The notes: generated from the sequence alone by a model not told the origin. DNA of 64,000 nt from Massilia phyllostachyos (GCF_021044825.1 NZ_JAJNOC010000003.1:186001-250000), one strand, 5' to 3'. Shown: positions 1-10,228, counted from the stretch's first letter. Translations and numbers: made by a program.

Positions 1-1
1 G

Positions 2-184
2 TTCCCGGGCAAGCGCATGACCGGTCACATGGGCGACGTTACCGTCACCACCCAGAACCTGGAAATCGCCCGCATCGACGCTGACCGTCAACTGCTGCTC
101 GTGAAAGGTGCCGTTCCTGGCGCCAAGAACGGCCAGGTGATCGTCAAGCCGGCTGTCAAAACCAAAGCCAAGAAAGGAGCCTAA
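2..184 (+). CDS. rplC: 50S ribosomal protein L3, C-terminal fragment
   Basis: Only the last 60 codons are present because the window starts inside the gene. The reading frame opens with [20 protein letters not shown], the conserved C-terminal part of L3, and ends KAKKGA-stop. L3 binds 23S rRNA near the peptidyl transferase centre and nucleates 50S assembly. It sits two bases before rplD, the normal S10-operon order (rpsJ-rplC-rplD-rplW-rplB). Identification is firm; the start lies outside the window. Confidence 0.95.
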   Translation, partial: FPGKRMTGHMGDVTVTTQNLEIARIDADRQLLLVKGAVPGAKNGQVIVKPAVKTKAKKGA

Positions 185-186
185 GC

Positions 187-807
187 ATGGAACTCCAGCT
201 CCTGAATGAGCAAGGTCAAGCTGGCGCCGGCGTTGCAGCTGCCGACACCGTGTTCGGCCGCGAATACAACGAAGCCCTGATCCACCAGATCGTGGTCGCC
301 TACGCCGCCAACGCGCGCAGCGGCAACCGCAAGCAGAAGGATCGTGAAGAAGTCCACCACACCACCAAGAAGCCATGGCGCCAGAAGGGCACCGGCCGCG
401 CTCGTGCTGGTATGTCGTCGTCGCCTCTGTGGCGCGGCGGTGGTCGCATCTTCCCGAACACCCCGGACGAGAACTTCTCGCACAAGGTCAACAAGAAGAT
501 GTTCCGCGCAGGTATCTGCTCGATCTTCTCGCAGCTGGCCCGCGAAGGCCGTCTGAGCGTTGTCGAAAACCTGTCGATCGAAGCTCCGAAGACCAAGCTG
601 CTGTCGCAAAAGCTGCAGAGCATGGGCCTGGAATCGGTCCTGGTGATCACCGACACCATCGATGAAAACCTGGAACTGGCGTCGCGCAACCTGCCGCACG
701 TGCTCGTCGTCGAGCCGAAGGCAGCTGACCCGATGTCGCTGGTGTTCTACAAAAAAGTCCTGGTCACCAAAGCTGCACTGGCCAAGATCGAGGAGATGTA
801 CGCATGA
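187..807 (+). CDS. rplD: 50S ribosomal protein L4
   Basis: 206 aa, the usual length for L4. The family hallmark is visible: the basic extended loop around [19 protein letters not shown] that reaches into the exit tunnel. L4 binds domain I of 23S rRNA; in E. coli it also represses the S10 operon by acting on its leader and RNase E, but that leader is not in this window. An AAGGAG motif at the end of rplC serves as ribosome binding site. The stop overlaps the rplW start (ATGA). Confidence 0.98.
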   Translation: MELQLLNEQGQAGAGVAAADTVFGREYNEALIHQIVVAYAANARSGNRKQKDREEVHHTTKKPWRQKGTGRARAGMSSSPLWRGGGRIFPNTPDENFSHKVNKKMFRAGICSIFSQLAREGRLSVVENLSIEAPKTKLLSQKLQSMGLESVLVITDTIDENLELASRNLPHVLVVEPKAADPMSLVFYKKVLVTKAALAKIEEMYA

Positions 808-1121
808 GCGCCGCAATCAAATTCAGCGAAGAGCGCCTGATGAAGGTGCTGCTGGCTCCGGTCATTTCCGAAAAGGCGACTTTCGTCGCCGAAAAGAACG
901 AACAGATCGTGTTCAAGGTTCTGCCGGATGCGACCAAGCCGGAAATCAAGGCTGCCGTCGAACTGCTGTTCAAGGTCGAAGTGGAATCGGTGCAAACCGT
1001 GAACCGCGAAGGCAAACAGAAGCGTTCGGGCCGTTTCACCGGTCGCCGCAACCACACCAAGCGTGCTTTCGTGTGCCTGAAGCCAGGCCAGGAAATCAAT
1101 TTTGTCGAGGAGGCTAAATAA
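804..1121 (+). CDS. rplW: 50S ribosomal protein L23
   Basis: 105 aa, a normal L23 length when the ATG overlapping the rplD stop is used. A second ATG at 840 would give a shorter protein starting [15 protein letters not shown], but related betaproteobacterial L23 proteins carry the extra dozen residues. L23 lies at the tunnel exit and docks trigger factor and SRP. Conserved VISEKATF and a basic [19 protein letters not shown] tract are visible. The stop overlaps the rplB start by one base. Confidence 0.97.
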   Translation: MSAAIKFSEERLMKVLLAPVISEKATFVAEKNEQIVFKVLPDATKPEIKAAVELLFKVEVESVQTVNREGKQKRSGRFTGRRNHTKRAFVCLKPGQEINFVEEAK

Positions 1122-1948
1122 TGGCACTCGTTAAGATGAAGCCAACCTCCCCAGGCCGCCGCGGCATGGTGAAAGTTGTGACCGAAGGCCTGTACAAGGG
1201 CCGTCCGTTCGCAGCGCTGTTGGAAAAGAAATCGAAGACCGCCGGCCGTAACAACAACGGCCACATCACCACCCGCCACATCGGCGGTGGTCACAAGCAG
1301 CACTACCGCCTGGTTGACTTCAAGCGCAACAAGGACGGCATCCCTGCCAAGGTCGAGCGTATCGAATACGACCCGAACCGTACCGCGCACATCGCTCTGC
1401 TGTGCTACGCCGACGGTCACCGTGCGTACATCATCGCTCCGAAGGGCGTCGCTGTCGGCGATACGCTGATGAACGGTTCGGAAGCACCGATCAAGGCCGG
1501 TAACTGCCTGCCGATCCGCAACATCCCGGTCGGTACCGTGATGCACTGCGTCGAAATGCTGCCTGGCAAAGGCGCACAGATGGCCCGCACCGCCGGCGCC
1601 GCTGTCGTCCTGATGGCCCGCGAAGGCACCTACGCCCAGGTCCGCCTGCGCTCGGGTGAAGTCCGCCGCGTGCACATCGAGTGCCGTGCAACCGTGGGTG
1701 AAGTCGGCAACGCCGAGCACAGCCTGCGCAAGATCGGTAAAGCCGGTGCGATGCGTTGGCGCGGTGTGCGTCCGACCGTCCGCGGTGTCGTCATGAACCC
1801 GATCGACCACCCGCACGGTGGTGGTGAAGGCCGTACGGCAGCGGGTCGTCACCCGGTGTCGCCATGGGGCCAGCAGACCAAGGGCAAGAAGACGCGTTCG
1901 AACAAGCGCACTTCGTCGATGATCGTCTCGCGCCGCGGCAAGAAATAA
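1121..1948 (+). CDS. rplB: 50S ribosomal protein L2
   Basis: 275 aa, full length. L2 is a primary 23S rRNA binder needed for subunit joining and peptidyl transferase activity. The C-terminal signature [15 protein letters not shown] is intact and includes the functionally critical histidine of the HPHGGGEG loop. It is preceded by GAGGAGGCTAAATA, a good Shine-Dalgarno within the end of rplW. Tightly packed in the S10 operon; no oddities. Confidence 0.98.
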   Translation: MALVKMKPTSPGRRGMVKVVTEGLYKGRPFAALLEKKSKTAGRNNNGHITTRHIGGGHKQHYRLVDFKRNKDGIPAKVERIEYDPNRTAHIALLCYADGHRAYIIAPKGVAVGDTLMNGSEAPIKAGNCLPIRNIPVGTVMHCVEMLPGKGAQMARTAGAAVVLMAREGTYAQVRLRSGEVRRVHIECRATVGEVGNAEHSLRKIGKAGAMRWRGVRPTVRGVVMNPIDHPHGGGEGRTAAGRHPVSPWGQQTKGKKTRSNKRTSSMIVSRRGKK

Positions 1949-1958
1949 GGGATAAAAC

Positions 1959-2234
1959 ATGACTCGTTCATTGAAAAAAGGGCCGTTCATTGACGCCCAC
2001 CTGGTGAAAAAAGTCGAAGCCGCGCAAGCGACCAAAGACAAGAAGCCAGTCAAAACCTGGTCGCGCCGCTCGACGATCACTCCTGACTTCATCGGTCTGA
2101 CCATCGCCGTGCACAACGGCAAGGTCCACGTCCCGGTGTACGTCTCGGAGAACATGGTCGGCCACAAGCTCGGCGAATTCGCGCTGACCCGTACGTTCAA
2201 GGGCCACGCTGCTGACAAGAAGGCGAAACGATAA
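1959..2234 (+). CDS. rpsS: 30S ribosomal protein S19
   Basis: 91 aa, standard. Starts [19 protein letters not shown] and contains the S19 core [24 protein letters not shown]19 sits in the head of the 30S subunit with S13 and contacts the A-site tRNA region. It lies ten bases after rplB and its stop overlaps the rplV ATG by one base, suggesting translational coupling in the S10 operon. Confidence 0.98.
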   Translation: MTRSLKKGPFIDAHLVKKVEAAQATKDKKPVKTWSRRSTITPDFIGLTIAVHNGKVHVPVYVSENMVGHKLGEFALTRTFKGHAADKKAKR

Positions 2235-2563
2235 TGGAAACTAAAGCAATCCTCAAAGGCGTTCGCCTGTCGGAACAAAAGGGCCGCCTCGTCGCTGACC
2301 TGATCCGCGGCAAGAAAGTTGACGCAGCACTCAACATTCTGCAGTTCAGCCCGAAAAAGGGCGCGACCATCATCAAGAAGGTTCTCGAGTCGGCAATCGC
2401 CAACGCGGAACACAACGATGGCGCCGACATCGACGAACTGAAGGTCGTGCAGATCTACGTCGAAAAGGGTCCGATCCTGAAGCGCTTCACCGCACGTGCG
2501 AAGGGCCGCGGCGATCGTATTTCGAAACAATCCTGTCACATCTACGTGACTGTCGGTAACTAA
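2234..2563 (+). CDS. rplV: 50S ribosomal protein L22
   Basis: 109 aa, normal length. The beginning ([20 protein letters not shown]) and the C-terminal beta-hairpin tract [19 protein letters not shown] are typical of L22, which lines the exit tunnel and binds all 23S rRNA domains. Macrolide-resistance changes map to this hairpin in the family; nothing abnormal is seen here. S10 operon, overlapping rpsS. Confidence 0.97.
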   Translation: METKAILKGVRLSEQKGRLVADLIRGKKVDAALNILQFSPKKGATIIKKVLESAIANAEHNDGADIDELKVVQIYVEKGPILKRFTARAKGRGDRISKQSCHIYVTVGN

Positions 2564-2574
2564 GGGGTCACACG

Positions 2575-3405
2575 ATGGGTCAGAAAATCCACCCAACCGG
2601 CTTCCGCCTGGCGGTCACCCGTAACTGGGCGTCGCGCTGGTACGCTGGCAACGGCAACTTCGCCGACATGCTGAAGGAAGACCTGGAAGCTCGCGCTTTC
2701 CTGAAGAAGAAGCTGAAGAACGCTTCGGTCGGCCGCATCGTCATCGAGCGTCCTGCCAAGAACGCACGCTTCACGATCTACTCGTCGCGTCCGGGCGTCG
2801 TGATCGGCAAGAAAGGCGAAGACATCGAAGTCCTGAAGACTTCGCTGGCGAAGATCATGGGCGTGCCCGTGCACGTCAATATCGAAGAGATCCGCAAGCC
2901 GGAAATCGATTCGCAGCTGATCGCCGACTCGATCTCGCAGCAGCTCGAAAAGCGCATCATGTTCCGCCGCGCCATGAAGCGCGCGATGCAGAACGCCATG
3001 CGCCTGGGCGCTGTCGGCATCAAGATCATGTCGTCGGGCCGCCTGAACGGCATCGAAATCGCACGTACCGAATGGTACCGCGAAGGCCGTGTGCCTCTGC
3101 ACACCCTGCGCGCCGATATCGACTACGGCACCAGCGAAGCATCGACCACCTACGGCATCATCGGCGTCAAGGTCTGGGTCTACAAGGGCGACCGTTCGGT
3201 CACCGGCGAAGCCCCGGTCATCGACACCCCGCCGGATGAGAAGAAGCCACGCGGCCCGCGTCGCGACGACGGCAAGCCGTCGCGCGGCCCACGCCCGGCC
3301 GGCGCCGGCCGTCCTGGCAATGCAGCACCTACCGTCCGTGCACGTCCGGCTGTCAAGCCTGCCGCTCCGGCCGCCGCTGCGCCAGCTGAGAAAGCAGGAG
3401 AATAA
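2575..3405 (+). CDS. rpsC: 30S ribosomal protein S3 with long Pro/Ala/Arg-rich tail
   Basis: 276 aa. The KH domain [15 protein letters not shown] and the C-terminal domain ([19 protein letters not shown]) are canonical. After the core, at about residue 218, comes a low-complexity tail of roughly 58 residues rich in P, A, R and K, ending PAEKAGE. E. coli S3 (233 aa) has a much shorter end, whereas extended tails are known in Burkholderiales, so this is probably lineage-specific rather than an error. S3 forms part of the mRNA entry channel and helicase with S4 and S5. Confidence 0.97.
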   Translation: MGQKIHPTGFRLAVTRNWASRWYAGNGNFADMLKEDLEARAFLKKKLKNASVGRIVIERPAKNARFTIYSSRPGVVIGKKGEDIEVLKTSLAKIMGVPVHVNIEEIRKPEIDSQLIADSISQQLEKRIMFRRAMKRAMQNAMRLGAVGIKIMSSGRLNGIEIARTEWYREGRVPLHTLRADIDYGTSEASTTYGIIGVKVWVYKGDRSVTGEAPVIDTPPDEKKPRGPRRDDGKPSRGPRPAGAGRPGNAAPTVRARPAVKPAAPAAAAPAEKAGE

Positions 3406-3407
3406 GC

Positions 3408-3827
3408 ATGCTGCAACCATCGCGCAGGAAGTATCGTAAAGAGCAGAAAGGCCGCAACACCGGCATTTCGCACACCCGCGGCACCGCGGTCTCGTTCGGC
3501 GAGTTCGGCCTGAAGGCAGTTGCCCGCGGCCGTATCACCGCACGCCAGATCGAAGCGGCGCGTCGCGCAATGACCCGTCACATCAAGCGTGGCGGCCGTA
3601 TCTGGATCCGTATCTTCCCGGACAAGCCGATTTCGAACAAGCCGGCCGAAGTCCGTATGGGTAACGGTAAGGGTAACCCGGAGTACTACGTCGCTGAAAT
3701 CCAGCCAGGCAAGGTCCTGTACGAGATGGATGGCGTCGCAGAAGAACTGGCGCGCGAAGCGTTCCGCCTGGCCGCTGCCAAACTGCCGCTGGCGACCACC
3801 TTCGTGGTCCGTCAAGTCGGCCAATAA
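3408..3827 (+). CDS. rplP: 50S ribosomal protein L16
   Basis: 139 aa. Begins [16 protein letters not shown] and carries the family tracts [20 protein letters not shown] and [21 protein letters not shown]16 organises the A-site tRNA region of 50S, including the arginine normally hydroxylated by RoxA in the R-M-G-x-G-K-G loop (RMGNGKG, present here). Two bases after rpsC, with AGGAGAATAAGC as ribosome binding site. Confidence 0.98.
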   Translation: MLQPSRRKYRKEQKGRNTGISHTRGTAVSFGEFGLKAVARGRITARQIEAARRAMTRHIKRGGRIWIRIFPDKPISNKPAEVRMGNGKGNPEYYVAEIQPGKVLYEMDGVAEELAREAFRLAAAKLPLATTFVVRQVGQ

Positions 3828-3839
3828 CAGGAGTTGAAT

Positions 3840-4031
3840 ATGAAAGCATCGGAACTCCGCGGCAAGGACCAGGAAGCGCTGCAAAAGGAGCTGAATGAGC
3901 TGCTGAAGGCCCAGTTCGGCCTGCGCATGCAAATCGCTACCCAGCAGCTGGGCAACACCGCGCAGCTCAAGAAAGTACGTCGCGACATCGCGCGTGTGAA
4001 GACTGTGATGAACTCGAAGGAAGCCAAATGA
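3840..4031 (+). CDS. rpmC: 50S ribosomal protein L29
   Basis: 63 aa starting [22 protein letters not shown] two codons upstream is in frame, but the ATG at 3840 is correctly spaced from the AGGAG motif at 3829-3833 and matches the usual L29 N-terminus. L29 is a small helical protein beside L23 at the tunnel exit. The stop overlaps the rpsQ start (ATGA). Confidence 0.97.
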   Translation: MKASELRGKDQEALQKELNELLKAQFGLRMQIATQQLGNTAQLKKVRRDIARVKTVMNSKEAK

Positions 4032-4300
4032 ACGACACCACTAAAACGGCGCTGAAGCGTACGCTGGTCGGCAAGGTCGTGTCCGACAAAATGGACAAGA
4101 CGGTGACCGTCCTGATCGAGCGTCACGTGAAGCACCCGCTGTACGGCAAGATCATCGTGCGTTCGAACAAGTATCACGCGCACGACGAGTCCAACCAGGT
4201 CAAGACCGGTGATACGGTCGAGATCACGGAAGGTCGCCCGATCTCGAAGACGAAGGCCTGGACCGTGACCCGTGTTGTGCAAGAAGCACAGGTCATCTAA
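4028..4300 (+). CDS. rpsQ: 30S ribosomal protein S17
   Basis: 90 aa. Contains [20 protein letters not shown] and [20 protein letters not shown], the OB-fold signatures of S17, an early 16S rRNA binder in the 30S body. It is the last gene of the S10 operon here and is followed by a 233-base gap with hairpins before rplN. Confidence 0.98.
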   Translation: MNDTTKTALKRTLVGKVVSDKMDKTVTVLIERHVKHPLYGKIIVRSNKYHAHDESNQVKTGDTVEITEGRPISKTKAWTVTRVVQEAQVI

Positions 4301-4322
4301 GCCTTAAAATTTGTCTTGCGTG

Positions 4323-4351
4323 GCCCGCTGGTATCTGTGATACTAGCGGGC
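4323..4351 (+). terminator. Hairpin after rpsQ, likely end or attenuator of S10 operon
   Basis: GCCCGCTGGTATC, loop TGT, then GATACTAGCGGGC form a 13-bp stem with one G-U pair. It is followed by CTTCGTTC rather than a clean U-run, so it may be a weak terminator or an attenuator. It lies 22 bases after the rpsQ stop, where S10 and spc operons separate in many proteobacteria. Confidence 0.6.
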
Positions 4352-4482
4352 TTCGTTCATGTGTCGCCGCAGTTTGTACCCGCGGATCAGCGGCCTGTAA
4401 CGAAAGTTATATTGGAAAGTCCAATCACCCAATCGTGAAGCTCCAGCAGGGGCGGCACGGCGGGACCAAGACTGACCGCAGG

Positions 4483-4499
4483 CCCACGGTTTCCGTGGG
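4483..4499 (+). promoter_or_regulatory. Hairpin in rplN leader
   Basis: CCCACGG, loop TTT, CCGTGGG: a perfect 7-bp stem 34 bases before the rplN ATG, in the otherwise gene-free stretch 4352-4533. No strong sigma70 promoter was identified in the gap. The hairpin could be a leader element of the spc operon. It is not the E. coli S8 target, which lies at rplE. Confidence 0.35.
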
Positions 4500-4533
4500 G
4501 TTTACTACGGCTTAAGTTGGGAAAGAAAATACT

Positions 4534-4902
4534 ATGATTCAAACCGAAAGCCGGCTCGAAGTAGCCGACAACACCGGTGCCAAGGAAGTTCTGTGCATCA
4601 AGGTGTTGGGCGGCTCGAAGCGCCGTTATGCGAGCATTGGCGACATCATCAAGGTCACCGTCAAGGTGGCTGCGCCGCGTGGCCGCGTCAAGAAGGGCGA
4701 AATTTACAACGCCGTGGTCGTGCGCACCGCCAAGGGTGTGCGCCGCCAGGACGGTTCCCTGGTCAAGTTCGACGGCAACGCCGCCGTTCTGCTGAACGCC
4801 AAGCTGGAGCCGATCGGCACCCGTATCTTCGGACCGGTCACGCGCGAACTGCGTACCGAGAAGTTCATGAAGATCGTGTCGCTGGCACCTGAAGTTCTGT
4901 AA
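4534..4902 (+). CDS. rplN: 50S ribosomal protein L14
   Basis: 122 aa, standard. Begins [20 protein letters not shown] and contains the L14 signature around [21 protein letters not shown]14 forms an intersubunit bridge and binds the silencing factor RsfS. First gene of the spc operon (rplN-rplX-rplE-rpsN-rpsH-rplF-rplR-rpsE-rpmD-rplO-secY). Confidence 0.98.
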   Translation: MIQTESRLEVADNTGAKEVLCIKVLGGSKRRYASIGDIIKVTVKVAAPRGRVKKGEIYNAVVVRTAKGVRRQDGSLVKFDGNAAVLLNAKLEPIGTRIFGPVTRELRTEKFMKIVSLAPEVL

Positions 4903-4911
4903 GGAATCGAC

Positions 4912-5226
4912 ATGGATAAAATTCGTAAAAACGACGAAGTCATCGTTCTGGCCGGTAAGGACAAGGGCAAGCGTGGCGTCGTTCAGAAGCGTGTAGACGC
5001 TGAGCACGTCATCGTTGAAGGCGTCAACGTCGCTAAGAAAGCGACCAAGCCGAACCCGATGACCGGTGTTACTGGTGGTATCGTCGACAAGACTATGCCG
5101 ATTCACGTGTCGAACGTCGCGCTGTTTAATGCTGCGACCGGCAAGGCAGATCGCGTTGGCTTCAAAGACCAGGACGGCAAAAAAGTCCGCGTCTTCAAGT
5201 CGAACGGCGAAGTAGTGAAGGGGTAA
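4912..5226 (+). CDS. rplX: 50S ribosomal protein L24
   Basis: 104 aa. The KOW motif [19 protein letters not shown] is at the N-terminus, as expected for L24, an assembly initiator that binds the 5' end of 23S rRNA. GGAATCGAC provides the ribosome binding site nine bases after rplN. Confidence 0.97.
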   Translation: MDKIRKNDEVIVLAGKDKGKRGVVQKRVDAEHVIVEGVNVAKKATKPNPMTGVTGGIVDKTMPIHVSNVALFNAATGKADRVGFKDQDGKKVRVFKSNGEVVKG

Positions 5227-5231
5227 GATAA

Positions 5232-5771
5232 ATGGCCCGTCTCCAACAAATTTACAAAGACAAAGTCGTCGCCGAGCTGACCGAGAAATTCGGTTACAAG
5301 TCGATCATGGAAGTCCCGCGCCTGACCAAGATCACCCTGAACATGGGTCTGTCGGAAGCAGTCGCCGACAAGAAGATCATCGAGCACGCTACCGGTGACC
5401 TGACCAAGATCGCCGGCCAGAAGCCGGTCGTCACCAAGGCCCGCAAGGCAATCGCAGGTTTCAAGATCCGCGAAGGCTACCCGATCGGCACCATGGTGAC
5501 CCTGCGCGGCAACCGCATGTACGAATTCCTGGACCGCTTCATCACCGTGGCGCTGCCGCGCGTGCGTGACTTCCGCGGTGTGAATGGCAAATCGTTCGAC
5601 GGTCGTGGCAACTACAACATCGGCGTCAAGGAACAGATCATCTTCCCTGAAATCGACTACGACAAGATCGACGCGCTGCGTGGCATGAACATCTCGATCA
5701 CCACCACCGCTAAGACCGACGAAGAAGCCAAAGCGCTGCTCGCCGCCTTCAAATTCCCGTTCAGGAACTAA
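5232..5771 (+). CDS. rplE: 50S ribosomal protein L5
   Basis: 179 aa. Contains [38 protein letters not shown] and the C-terminal [18 protein letters not shown] end (here [19 protein letters not shown]). L5 binds 5S rRNA and contacts P-site tRNA. In E. coli the S8 regulatory target overlaps this start; I did not establish such a structure here. Confidence 0.98.
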   Translation: MARLQQIYKDKVVAELTEKFGYKSIMEVPRLTKITLNMGLSEAVADKKIIEHATGDLTKIAGQKPVVTKARKAIAGFKIREGYPIGTMVTLRGNRMYEFLDRFITVALPRVRDFRGVNGKSFDGRGNYNIGVKEQIIFPEIDYDKIDALRGMNISITTTAKTDEEAKALLAAFKFPFRN

Positions 5772-5775
5772 GAGC

Positions 5776-6081
5776 ATGGCAAAACTTGCACTGATTAACC
5801 GCGAAAAGAAGCGTGCAGACCTGGTGGCGAAATTCGCTCCGAAGCGTGCCGCTCTGAAAGCAATCATCGACGACCAGTCGAAGTCGGAAGAAGAGCGTTA
5901 CGATGCGCGCCTGAAACTGCAGGCCCTGCCGCGTAATTCCGCACCGACCCGCCAGCGTAACCGCTGCGCCATGACCGGCCGCCCACGTGGCACCTTCCGT
6001 AAATTCGGTCTGGCCCGTACCAAAGTCCGCGAATTCGCCATGAAAGGCGAAATCCCGGGTATGACCAAAGCCAGCTGGTAA
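5776..6081 (+). CDS. rpsN: 30S ribosomal protein S14 (zinc-free long form)
   Basis: 101 aa, the long form of S14. The C-terminal core [20 protein letters not shown] is present, but the paired CxxC zinc ligands of the short form are absent, so it should not depend on zinc. Four bases after rplE; located in the 30S head. Confidence 0.97.
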   Translation: MAKLALINREKKRADLVAKFAPKRAALKAIIDDQSKSEEERYDARLKLQALPRNSAPTRQRNRCAMTGRPRGTFRKFGLARTKVREFAMKGEIPGMTKASW

Positions 6082-6095
6082 TAGGAGAATAAGCA

Positions 6096-6491
6096 ATGAG
6101 TATGAGCGATCCTATCGCCGATATGCTGACCCGCATTCGCAACGCACAAACTGTCCAAAAAACCTCGGTCGCAATGCCGTCGTCGAAAGTCAAGGTTGCC
6201 ATTGCCAACGTCCTGAAGGACGAGGGTTACATCGAAGATTTCGCAGTGACCACCGAAGGTGGCAAGGCGGAACTGAAAATCGGTTTGAAGTATTACACCG
6301 GCCGTCCGGTCATCGAGCGCATCGAGCGCGTGTCCCGTCCTGGCCTGCGCGTCTACAAGGGCAAGGATGACATCCCGTCGGTCATGAATGGCCTGGGCGT
6401 GGCAATCGTCTCGACCCCGCAAGGCGTGATGACCGACCGCAAGGCACGTGCTACCGGCATCGGTGGCGAAGTGCTGTGCTACGTGGCTTAA
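6096..6491 (+). CDS. rpsH: 30S ribosomal protein S8
   Basis: 131 aa. Starts [18 protein letters not shown] and ends in the S8 signature [20 protein letters not shown] (here [16 protein letters not shown]) followed by [10 protein letters not shown]8 binds the central domain of 16S rRNA and in E. coli represses the spc operon. AGGAGAATAAGCA precedes the start. Confidence 0.98.
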   Translation: MSMSDPIADMLTRIRNAQTVQKTSVAMPSSKVKVAIANVLKDEGYIEDFAVTTEGGKAELKIGLKYYTGRPVIERIERVSRPGLRVYKGKDDIPSVMNGLGVAIVSTPQGVMTDRKARATGIGGEVLCYVA

Positions 6492-6500
6492 GGAGTAGAC

Positions 6501-7034
6501 ATGTCTCGAGTAGCTAAGATGCCAATCGCCGTCCCGGCAGGTACCGATGTCGCGATCAACGCGTCGTCGATCACCGTCAAGGGCCCGCTCGGCACCCTGA
6601 CCCAGCCGCTGAACGGCCTGGTCAAAGTGGAAAACAACAACGGCACGCTGACTTTCGACGTGGTGGACGATTCGCGTGAATCGAACGCCATGTCGGGCAC
6701 CCTGCGCGCCCTGGTCAACAACATGGTTACCGGCGTCACCAAGGGCTTCGAGAAGAAGCTGAACCTGGTGGGCGTGGGCTACAAGGCAGCTGTGCAGGGC
6801 AACGCCCTGAACCTGTCGCTGGGCTTCTCGCACCCGGTGCTGCACGCGATGCCGGAAGGCGTCACCGCCGTGACCCCGACCCCGACCGAAATCCTGATCA
6901 AGGGTATCGATCGCCAGAAGGTCGGCCAGGTCGCCGCTGAAGTGCGCGCTTACCGCTCGCCTGAGCCTTACAAGGGCAAGGGTGTCCGTTATTCGGACGA
7001 AGTGGTGAAGCTTAAAGAAACCAAGAAGAAATAA
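6501..7034 (+). CDS. rplF: 50S ribosomal protein L6
   Basis: 177 aa, full length with the two L6 domains. The signature [16 protein letters not shown] at the C-terminus is intact (preceded by RAYRS). L6 lies near the sarcin-ricin loop and the factor-binding site. AGGAGTAGAC ribosome binding site; ten bases after rpsH. Confidence 0.98.
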   Translation: MSRVAKMPIAVPAGTDVAINASSITVKGPLGTLTQPLNGLVKVENNNGTLTFDVVDDSRESNAMSGTLRALVNNMVTGVTKGFEKKLNLVGVGYKAAVQGNALNLSLGFSHPVLHAMPEGVTAVTPTPTEILIKGIDRQKVGQVAAEVRAYRSPEPYKGKGVRYSDEVVKLKETKKK

Positions 7035-7045
7035 TCGGAGCTGAC

Positions 7046-7408
7046 ATGGACAAGAAACAATCGCGTCTGCGTCGCGGACGTCAAACCCGCATCAAGATCG
7101 CCCAGCTGGGCGTGAACCGCCTGTCGGTTCACCGCACCAACCTGCACATCTATGCGAACCTGATCAGCCCGGACGCTAAGGTGCTGGTGTCGGCTTCGAC
7201 GCTGGAAGCCGAAGTCCGCGCCGAACTGGCTGGCAAGACCGGCGCCGGCGGCAACGCTGCCGCTGCCGCCCTGGTCGGCAAGCGCGTCGCAGAAAAAGCA
7301 CTGAAAGCAGGGATCACCGAGGTCGCATTCGACCGTTCGGGTTTCCGTTACCACGGCCGTGTCAAAGCGCTGGCAGAAGCTGCCCGCGAAGCCGGTCTGA
7401 AGTTCTAA
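7046..7408 (+). CDS. rplR: 50S ribosomal protein L18
   Basis: 120 aa. [18 protein letters not shown] at the N-terminus and [20 protein letters not shown] at the C-terminus are the L18 hallmarks. L18 binds 5S rRNA together with L5 and L25. It is eleven bases after rplF with a CGGAG ribosome binding site. Confidence 0.98.
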   Translation: MDKKQSRLRRGRQTRIKIAQLGVNRLSVHRTNLHIYANLISPDAKVLVSASTLEAEVRAELAGKTGAGGNAAAAALVGKRVAEKALKAGITEVAFDRSGFRYHGRVKALAEAAREAGLKF

Positions 7409-7420
7409 GGAAGAATCGTC

Positions 7421-7939
7421 ATGGCAAAAATGCAAGCGAAAATGCAAAGCGACAAGCCGGATGATGGCATGCGCGAAAAAATGATCGCGATCAACCGCGT
7501 GACCAAAGTGGTCAAGGGTGGTCGTATCATGGGTTTTGCAGCGCTGACCGTGGTCGGTGACGGCGATGGCCGCATCGGCATGGGTAAAGGCAAGTCGAAG
7601 GAAGTTCCGGTCGGCGTGCAAAAAGCGATGGAAGAAGCCCGCCGCAACCTGATCAAGGTGCCCCTCAAGAACGGTACGCTGCACCACACCGTGTCCGGTC
7701 GTCACGGCGCCTCGCGCGTCATGATGATGCCGGCCAAGCCTGGTACCGGCGTCATCGCTGGTGGCGCAATGCGCGCTATCTTCGAAGTGATGGGCGTGAC
7801 CGACGTGGTCGCCAAGTCGACCGGTTCGTCGAACCCGTACAACCTGGTTCGCGCGACCCTCGACGGTCTGTCGAAAATGAGCACTGCTTCCGACGTCGCC
7901 GCCAAGCGCGGCAAGTCGGTCGAAGACATCCTGGGTTAA
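7421..7939 (+). CDS. rpsE: 30S ribosomal protein S5
   Basis: 172 aa. The S5 RNA-binding domain [20 protein letters not shown] and the C-terminal fold with [18 protein letters not shown] are clear. S5 contributes to decoding fidelity and the mRNA entry helicase. The classic spectinomycin-resistance loop (VVKGG) looks wild type. spc operon. Confidence 0.98.
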   Translation: MAKMQAKMQSDKPDDGMREKMIAINRVTKVVKGGRIMGFAALTVVGDGDGRIGMGKGKSKEVPVGVQKAMEEARRNLIKVPLKNGTLHHTVSGRHGASRVMMMPAKPGTGVIAGGAMRAIFEVMGVTDVVAKSTGSSNPYNLVRATLDGLSKMSTASDVAAKRGKSVEDILG

Positions 7940-7950
7940 GGGGAACAAAC

Positions 7951-8130
7951 ATGGCAAACACTGTCAAAGTCAAGCTCGTCAAGGGCCTGATCGGTACCCG
8001 TCAGGATCACCGTGCCACCGTGCGCGGCCTGGGTCTGCGTCGTGTCAACTCGGTCTCCGAGCTGCAGGACACCCCGTCCGTGCGTGGCATGATCAACAAA
8101 GTCGCGTACCTCGTTAAAGTTGTTTCGTAA
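7951..8130 (+). CDS. rpmD: 50S ribosomal protein L30
   Basis: 59 aa, [20 protein letters not shown] to [10 protein letters not shown], the usual size and fold of bacterial L30. It is preceded by AAGGGGAACAAAC, eleven bases after rpsE. Conserved LGLRRVNSV is visible. Too short for many ORF filters, but the position between rpsE and rplO is diagnostic. Confidence 0.97.
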   Translation: MANTVKVKLVKGLIGTRQDHRATVRGLGLRRVNSVSELQDTPSVRGMINKVAYLVKVVS

Positions 8131-8158
8131 GCCCTCGGGCTTACGTACGGAGAAATCA

Positions 8159-8590
8159 ATGGAACTCAATACCATTCAACCAGCTGACGGCGCCAAGCAC
8201 GCGAAGCGTCGCGTTGGCCGCGGTATCGGCTCGGGCCTGGGCAAGACTGCCGGCCGCGGTCACAAGGGTCAGAAATCGCGTTCGGGCGGCTTCCACAAAG
8301 TCGGCTTCGAAGGCGGTCAGATGCCTCTGCAGCGTCGTCTGCCGAAGCGTGGCTTCAAGTCGCTGAACGCATCGTTCAAGGCTGAAGTGCGCCTGTCTGA
8401 CCTGAACAACCTGGCTGTCGGCGAAATCGACATCCTGGTGCTCAAGGCAGCAGGCGTCCTGCCGGTGGTGGCGCGCGACGTGCGCGTCATCCTGTCGGGC
8501 GAGATCACCAAAGCGGTGACCCTCAAGGGCCTGAAGGCAACTGCCGGCGCGAAAGCGGCGATCGAAGCAGCTGGCGGTTCGGTCGCTTAA
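8159..8590 (+). CDS. rplO: 50S ribosomal protein L15
   Basis: 143 aa starting at ATG 8159 ([20 protein letters not shown]), preceded by GGAGAAATCA. The frame is open further upstream, but that would overlap rpmD and add residues not found in L15. Contains [20 protein letters not shown] and [17 protein letters not shown], the L15 core. L15 is a late-assembling 50S protein. Confidence 0.97.
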   Translation: MELNTIQPADGAKHAKRRVGRGIGSGLGKTAGRGHKGQKSRSGGFHKVGFEGGQMPLQRRLPKRGFKSLNASFKAEVRLSDLNNLAVGEIDILVLKAAGVLPVVARDVRVILSGEITKAVTLKGLKATAGAKAAIEAAGGSVA

Positions 8591-8618
8591 TTGCGGCCCT
8601 GCCTGATCGGAGCAAAAA

Positions 8619-9953
8619 TTGGCGACTAATTCACAACTTGGTAAAAGCGCCGCTTCCGGCTTCCCCTGGGGCCGGCTGTGGTTTTTGCTTGGCGCATTGG
8701 TCGTGTACCGCATCGGTGCTCACATCCCGGTCCCCGGGATTGACCCGGTGCAGCTGGCAGCGCTGTTCAAGCAGAACGAAGGCGGCATCCTGGGCATGTT
8801 CAACATGTTCTCGGGTGGCGCCCTGTCCCGCTTTACCGTGTTCGCCCTCGGCATCATGCCTTACATTTCGGCTTCGATCATCATGCAGCTTGCATCGATC
8901 GTCTCGCCGCAACTCGAGGCGCTGAAGAAAGAGGGCGAGGCCGGCCGCCGCAAGATCACCCAGTACACCCGTTACTTCACGGTTGCGCTGGCACTGTTCC
9001 AGGCGTTCGGCATCGCGGTCGCGCTCGAAGCGCAGCCAGGCCTCGTGCTCGATCCGGGCATGGGCTTCCGCTTCGTCACGGTGACGACGCTCCTGACCGG
9101 CACCATGTTCCTCATGTGGCTGGGCGAGCAGATCACCGAACGTGGTCTTGGCAACGGTATTTCGATCATCATTTTTGCCGGTATCGCAGCGGGTCTGCCG
9201 TCGGCCCTGGGTGGCCTGGTCACCCTGGTTTCGAACGGTTCGATCAGCAGCATTGCCGCGATCATCATCGTGATCCTGGTGGCAGCGGTAACGTATGCCG
9301 TCGTGTTCGTGGAACGCGGACAGCGCAAGATCCTGGTGAATTACGCAAAACGTCAGGTCGGCAACAAGATCTATGGTGGCCAAACCAGCCACCTGCCCTT
9401 GAAGCTGAACATGGCCGGCGTGATCCCGCCGATCTTCGCCTCGTCGATCATCCTGTTCCCGGCGACTATCGTGGACTGGTTCACGCGTGGCAAGGATTCC
9501 TCGAGCCCCTTCATCGGGTTCCTCAAGGATCTGGCCGCGTCGCTGGCGAACGGTGAGCCGCTTCACGCGGTACTGTATGCGGTGGCGATCGTGTTCTTCT
9601 GCTTCTTCTACACCGCGCTGGTATTCAACAGCAAGGAAACGGCGGACAACTTGAAGAAGAGCGGCGCATTCGTTCCGGGCATCCGTCCGGGCGAGCAGAC
9701 TGCCCGCTACATCGACAAGATCCTGATGCGCCTGACCCTGGCCGGTGCGGTCTATATCACCCTGGTGTGCCTGGTGCCGGAGTTCCTGACCTCGCAGTGG
9801 AAAGTTCCTTTCTACTTCGGTGGCACGTCGCTCCTCATCGTAGTCGTGGTGACGATGGACTTCATGGCACAAGTGCAGAACTACGTCATGTCGCAGCAAT
9901 ATGAATCGCTGCTGCGCAAGGCGAATTTCAAGGGTGGGATTCCGTCGCGTTAA
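8619..9953 (+). CDS. secY: Preprotein translocase subunit SecY
   Basis: 444 aa with ten hydrophobic segments; the central channel subunit of SecYEG for export and membrane insertion. Visible signatures include [14 protein letters not shown], the cytoplasmic loop [12 protein letters not shown] and the TM7-8 region [18 protein letters not shown]. The only start that fits is TTG at 8619, eight bases after a CGGAG motif, giving [13 protein letters not shown] initiation is unusual for a core gene and may damp SecY synthesis relative to the ribosomal proteins of the same transcript. Last major gene of the spc operon. Confidence 0.96.
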   Translation: MATNSQLGKSAASGFPWGRLWFLLGALVVYRIGAHIPVPGIDPVQLAALFKQNEGGILGMFNMFSGGALSRFTVFALGIMPYISASIIMQLASIVSPQLEALKKEGEAGRRKITQYTRYFTVALALFQAFGIAVALEAQPGLVLDPGMGFRFVTVTTLLTGTMFLMWLGEQITERGLGNGISIIIFAGIAAGLPSALGGLVTLVSNGSISSIAAIIIVILVAAVTYAVVFVERGQRKILVNYAKRQVGNKIYGGQTSHLPLKLNMAGVIPPIFASSIILFPATIVDWFTRGKDSSSPFIGFLKDLAASLANGEPLHAVLYAVAIVFFCFFYTALVFNSKETADNLKKSGAFVPGIRPGEQTARYIDKILMRLTLAGAVYITLVCLVPEFLTSQWKVPFYFGGTSLLIVVVVTMDFMAQVQNYVMSQQYESLLRKANFKGGIPSR

Positions 9954-9973
9954 GCGAGGAAGGCATAGACCGA

Positions 9974-10192
9974 ATGGCAAAAGACGACGTCATCCAAATG
10001 CAGGGGGAGATTCTGGAGAATCTCCCGAACGCAACGTTCCGCGTGAAGCTGGAAAACGGGCACGTAGTTCTGGGACATATCTCGGGTAAAATGCGGATGA
10101 ATTACATCCGCATTCTCCCGGGTGACAAGGTGACGGTGGAACTGACCCCGTACGACCTGTCCCGGGCTCGCATTGTGTTCCGCACCAAGTAA
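9974..10192 (+). CDS. infA: Translation initiation factor IF-1
   Basis: 72 aa, [20 protein letters not shown] through [20 protein letters not shown]: a single S1-type OB-fold, the exact length of IF-1. It binds the 30S A site during initiation. It sits between secY and rpmJ, the common betaproteobacterial location. Confidence 0.98.
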   Translation: MAKDDVIQMQGEILENLPNATFRVKLENGHVVLGHISGKMRMNYIRILPGDKVTVELTPYDLSRARIVFRTK

Positions 10193-10228
10193 AAATCATT
10201 AAAGTAAACGAACCGAAGAGAGTGCAAA

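Noticed and set aside
764..2596. 610-codon minus-strand frame across rplW-rplB-rpsS-rplV
   Set aside because: Antisense shadow of five well-established ribosomal genes; composition is atypical of protein.
2575..3405. The long rpsC tail as a frameshift artefact
   Set aside because: The tail stays in frame, uses normal codons and ends two bases before rplP. Extended S3 tails are known in Burkholderiales.
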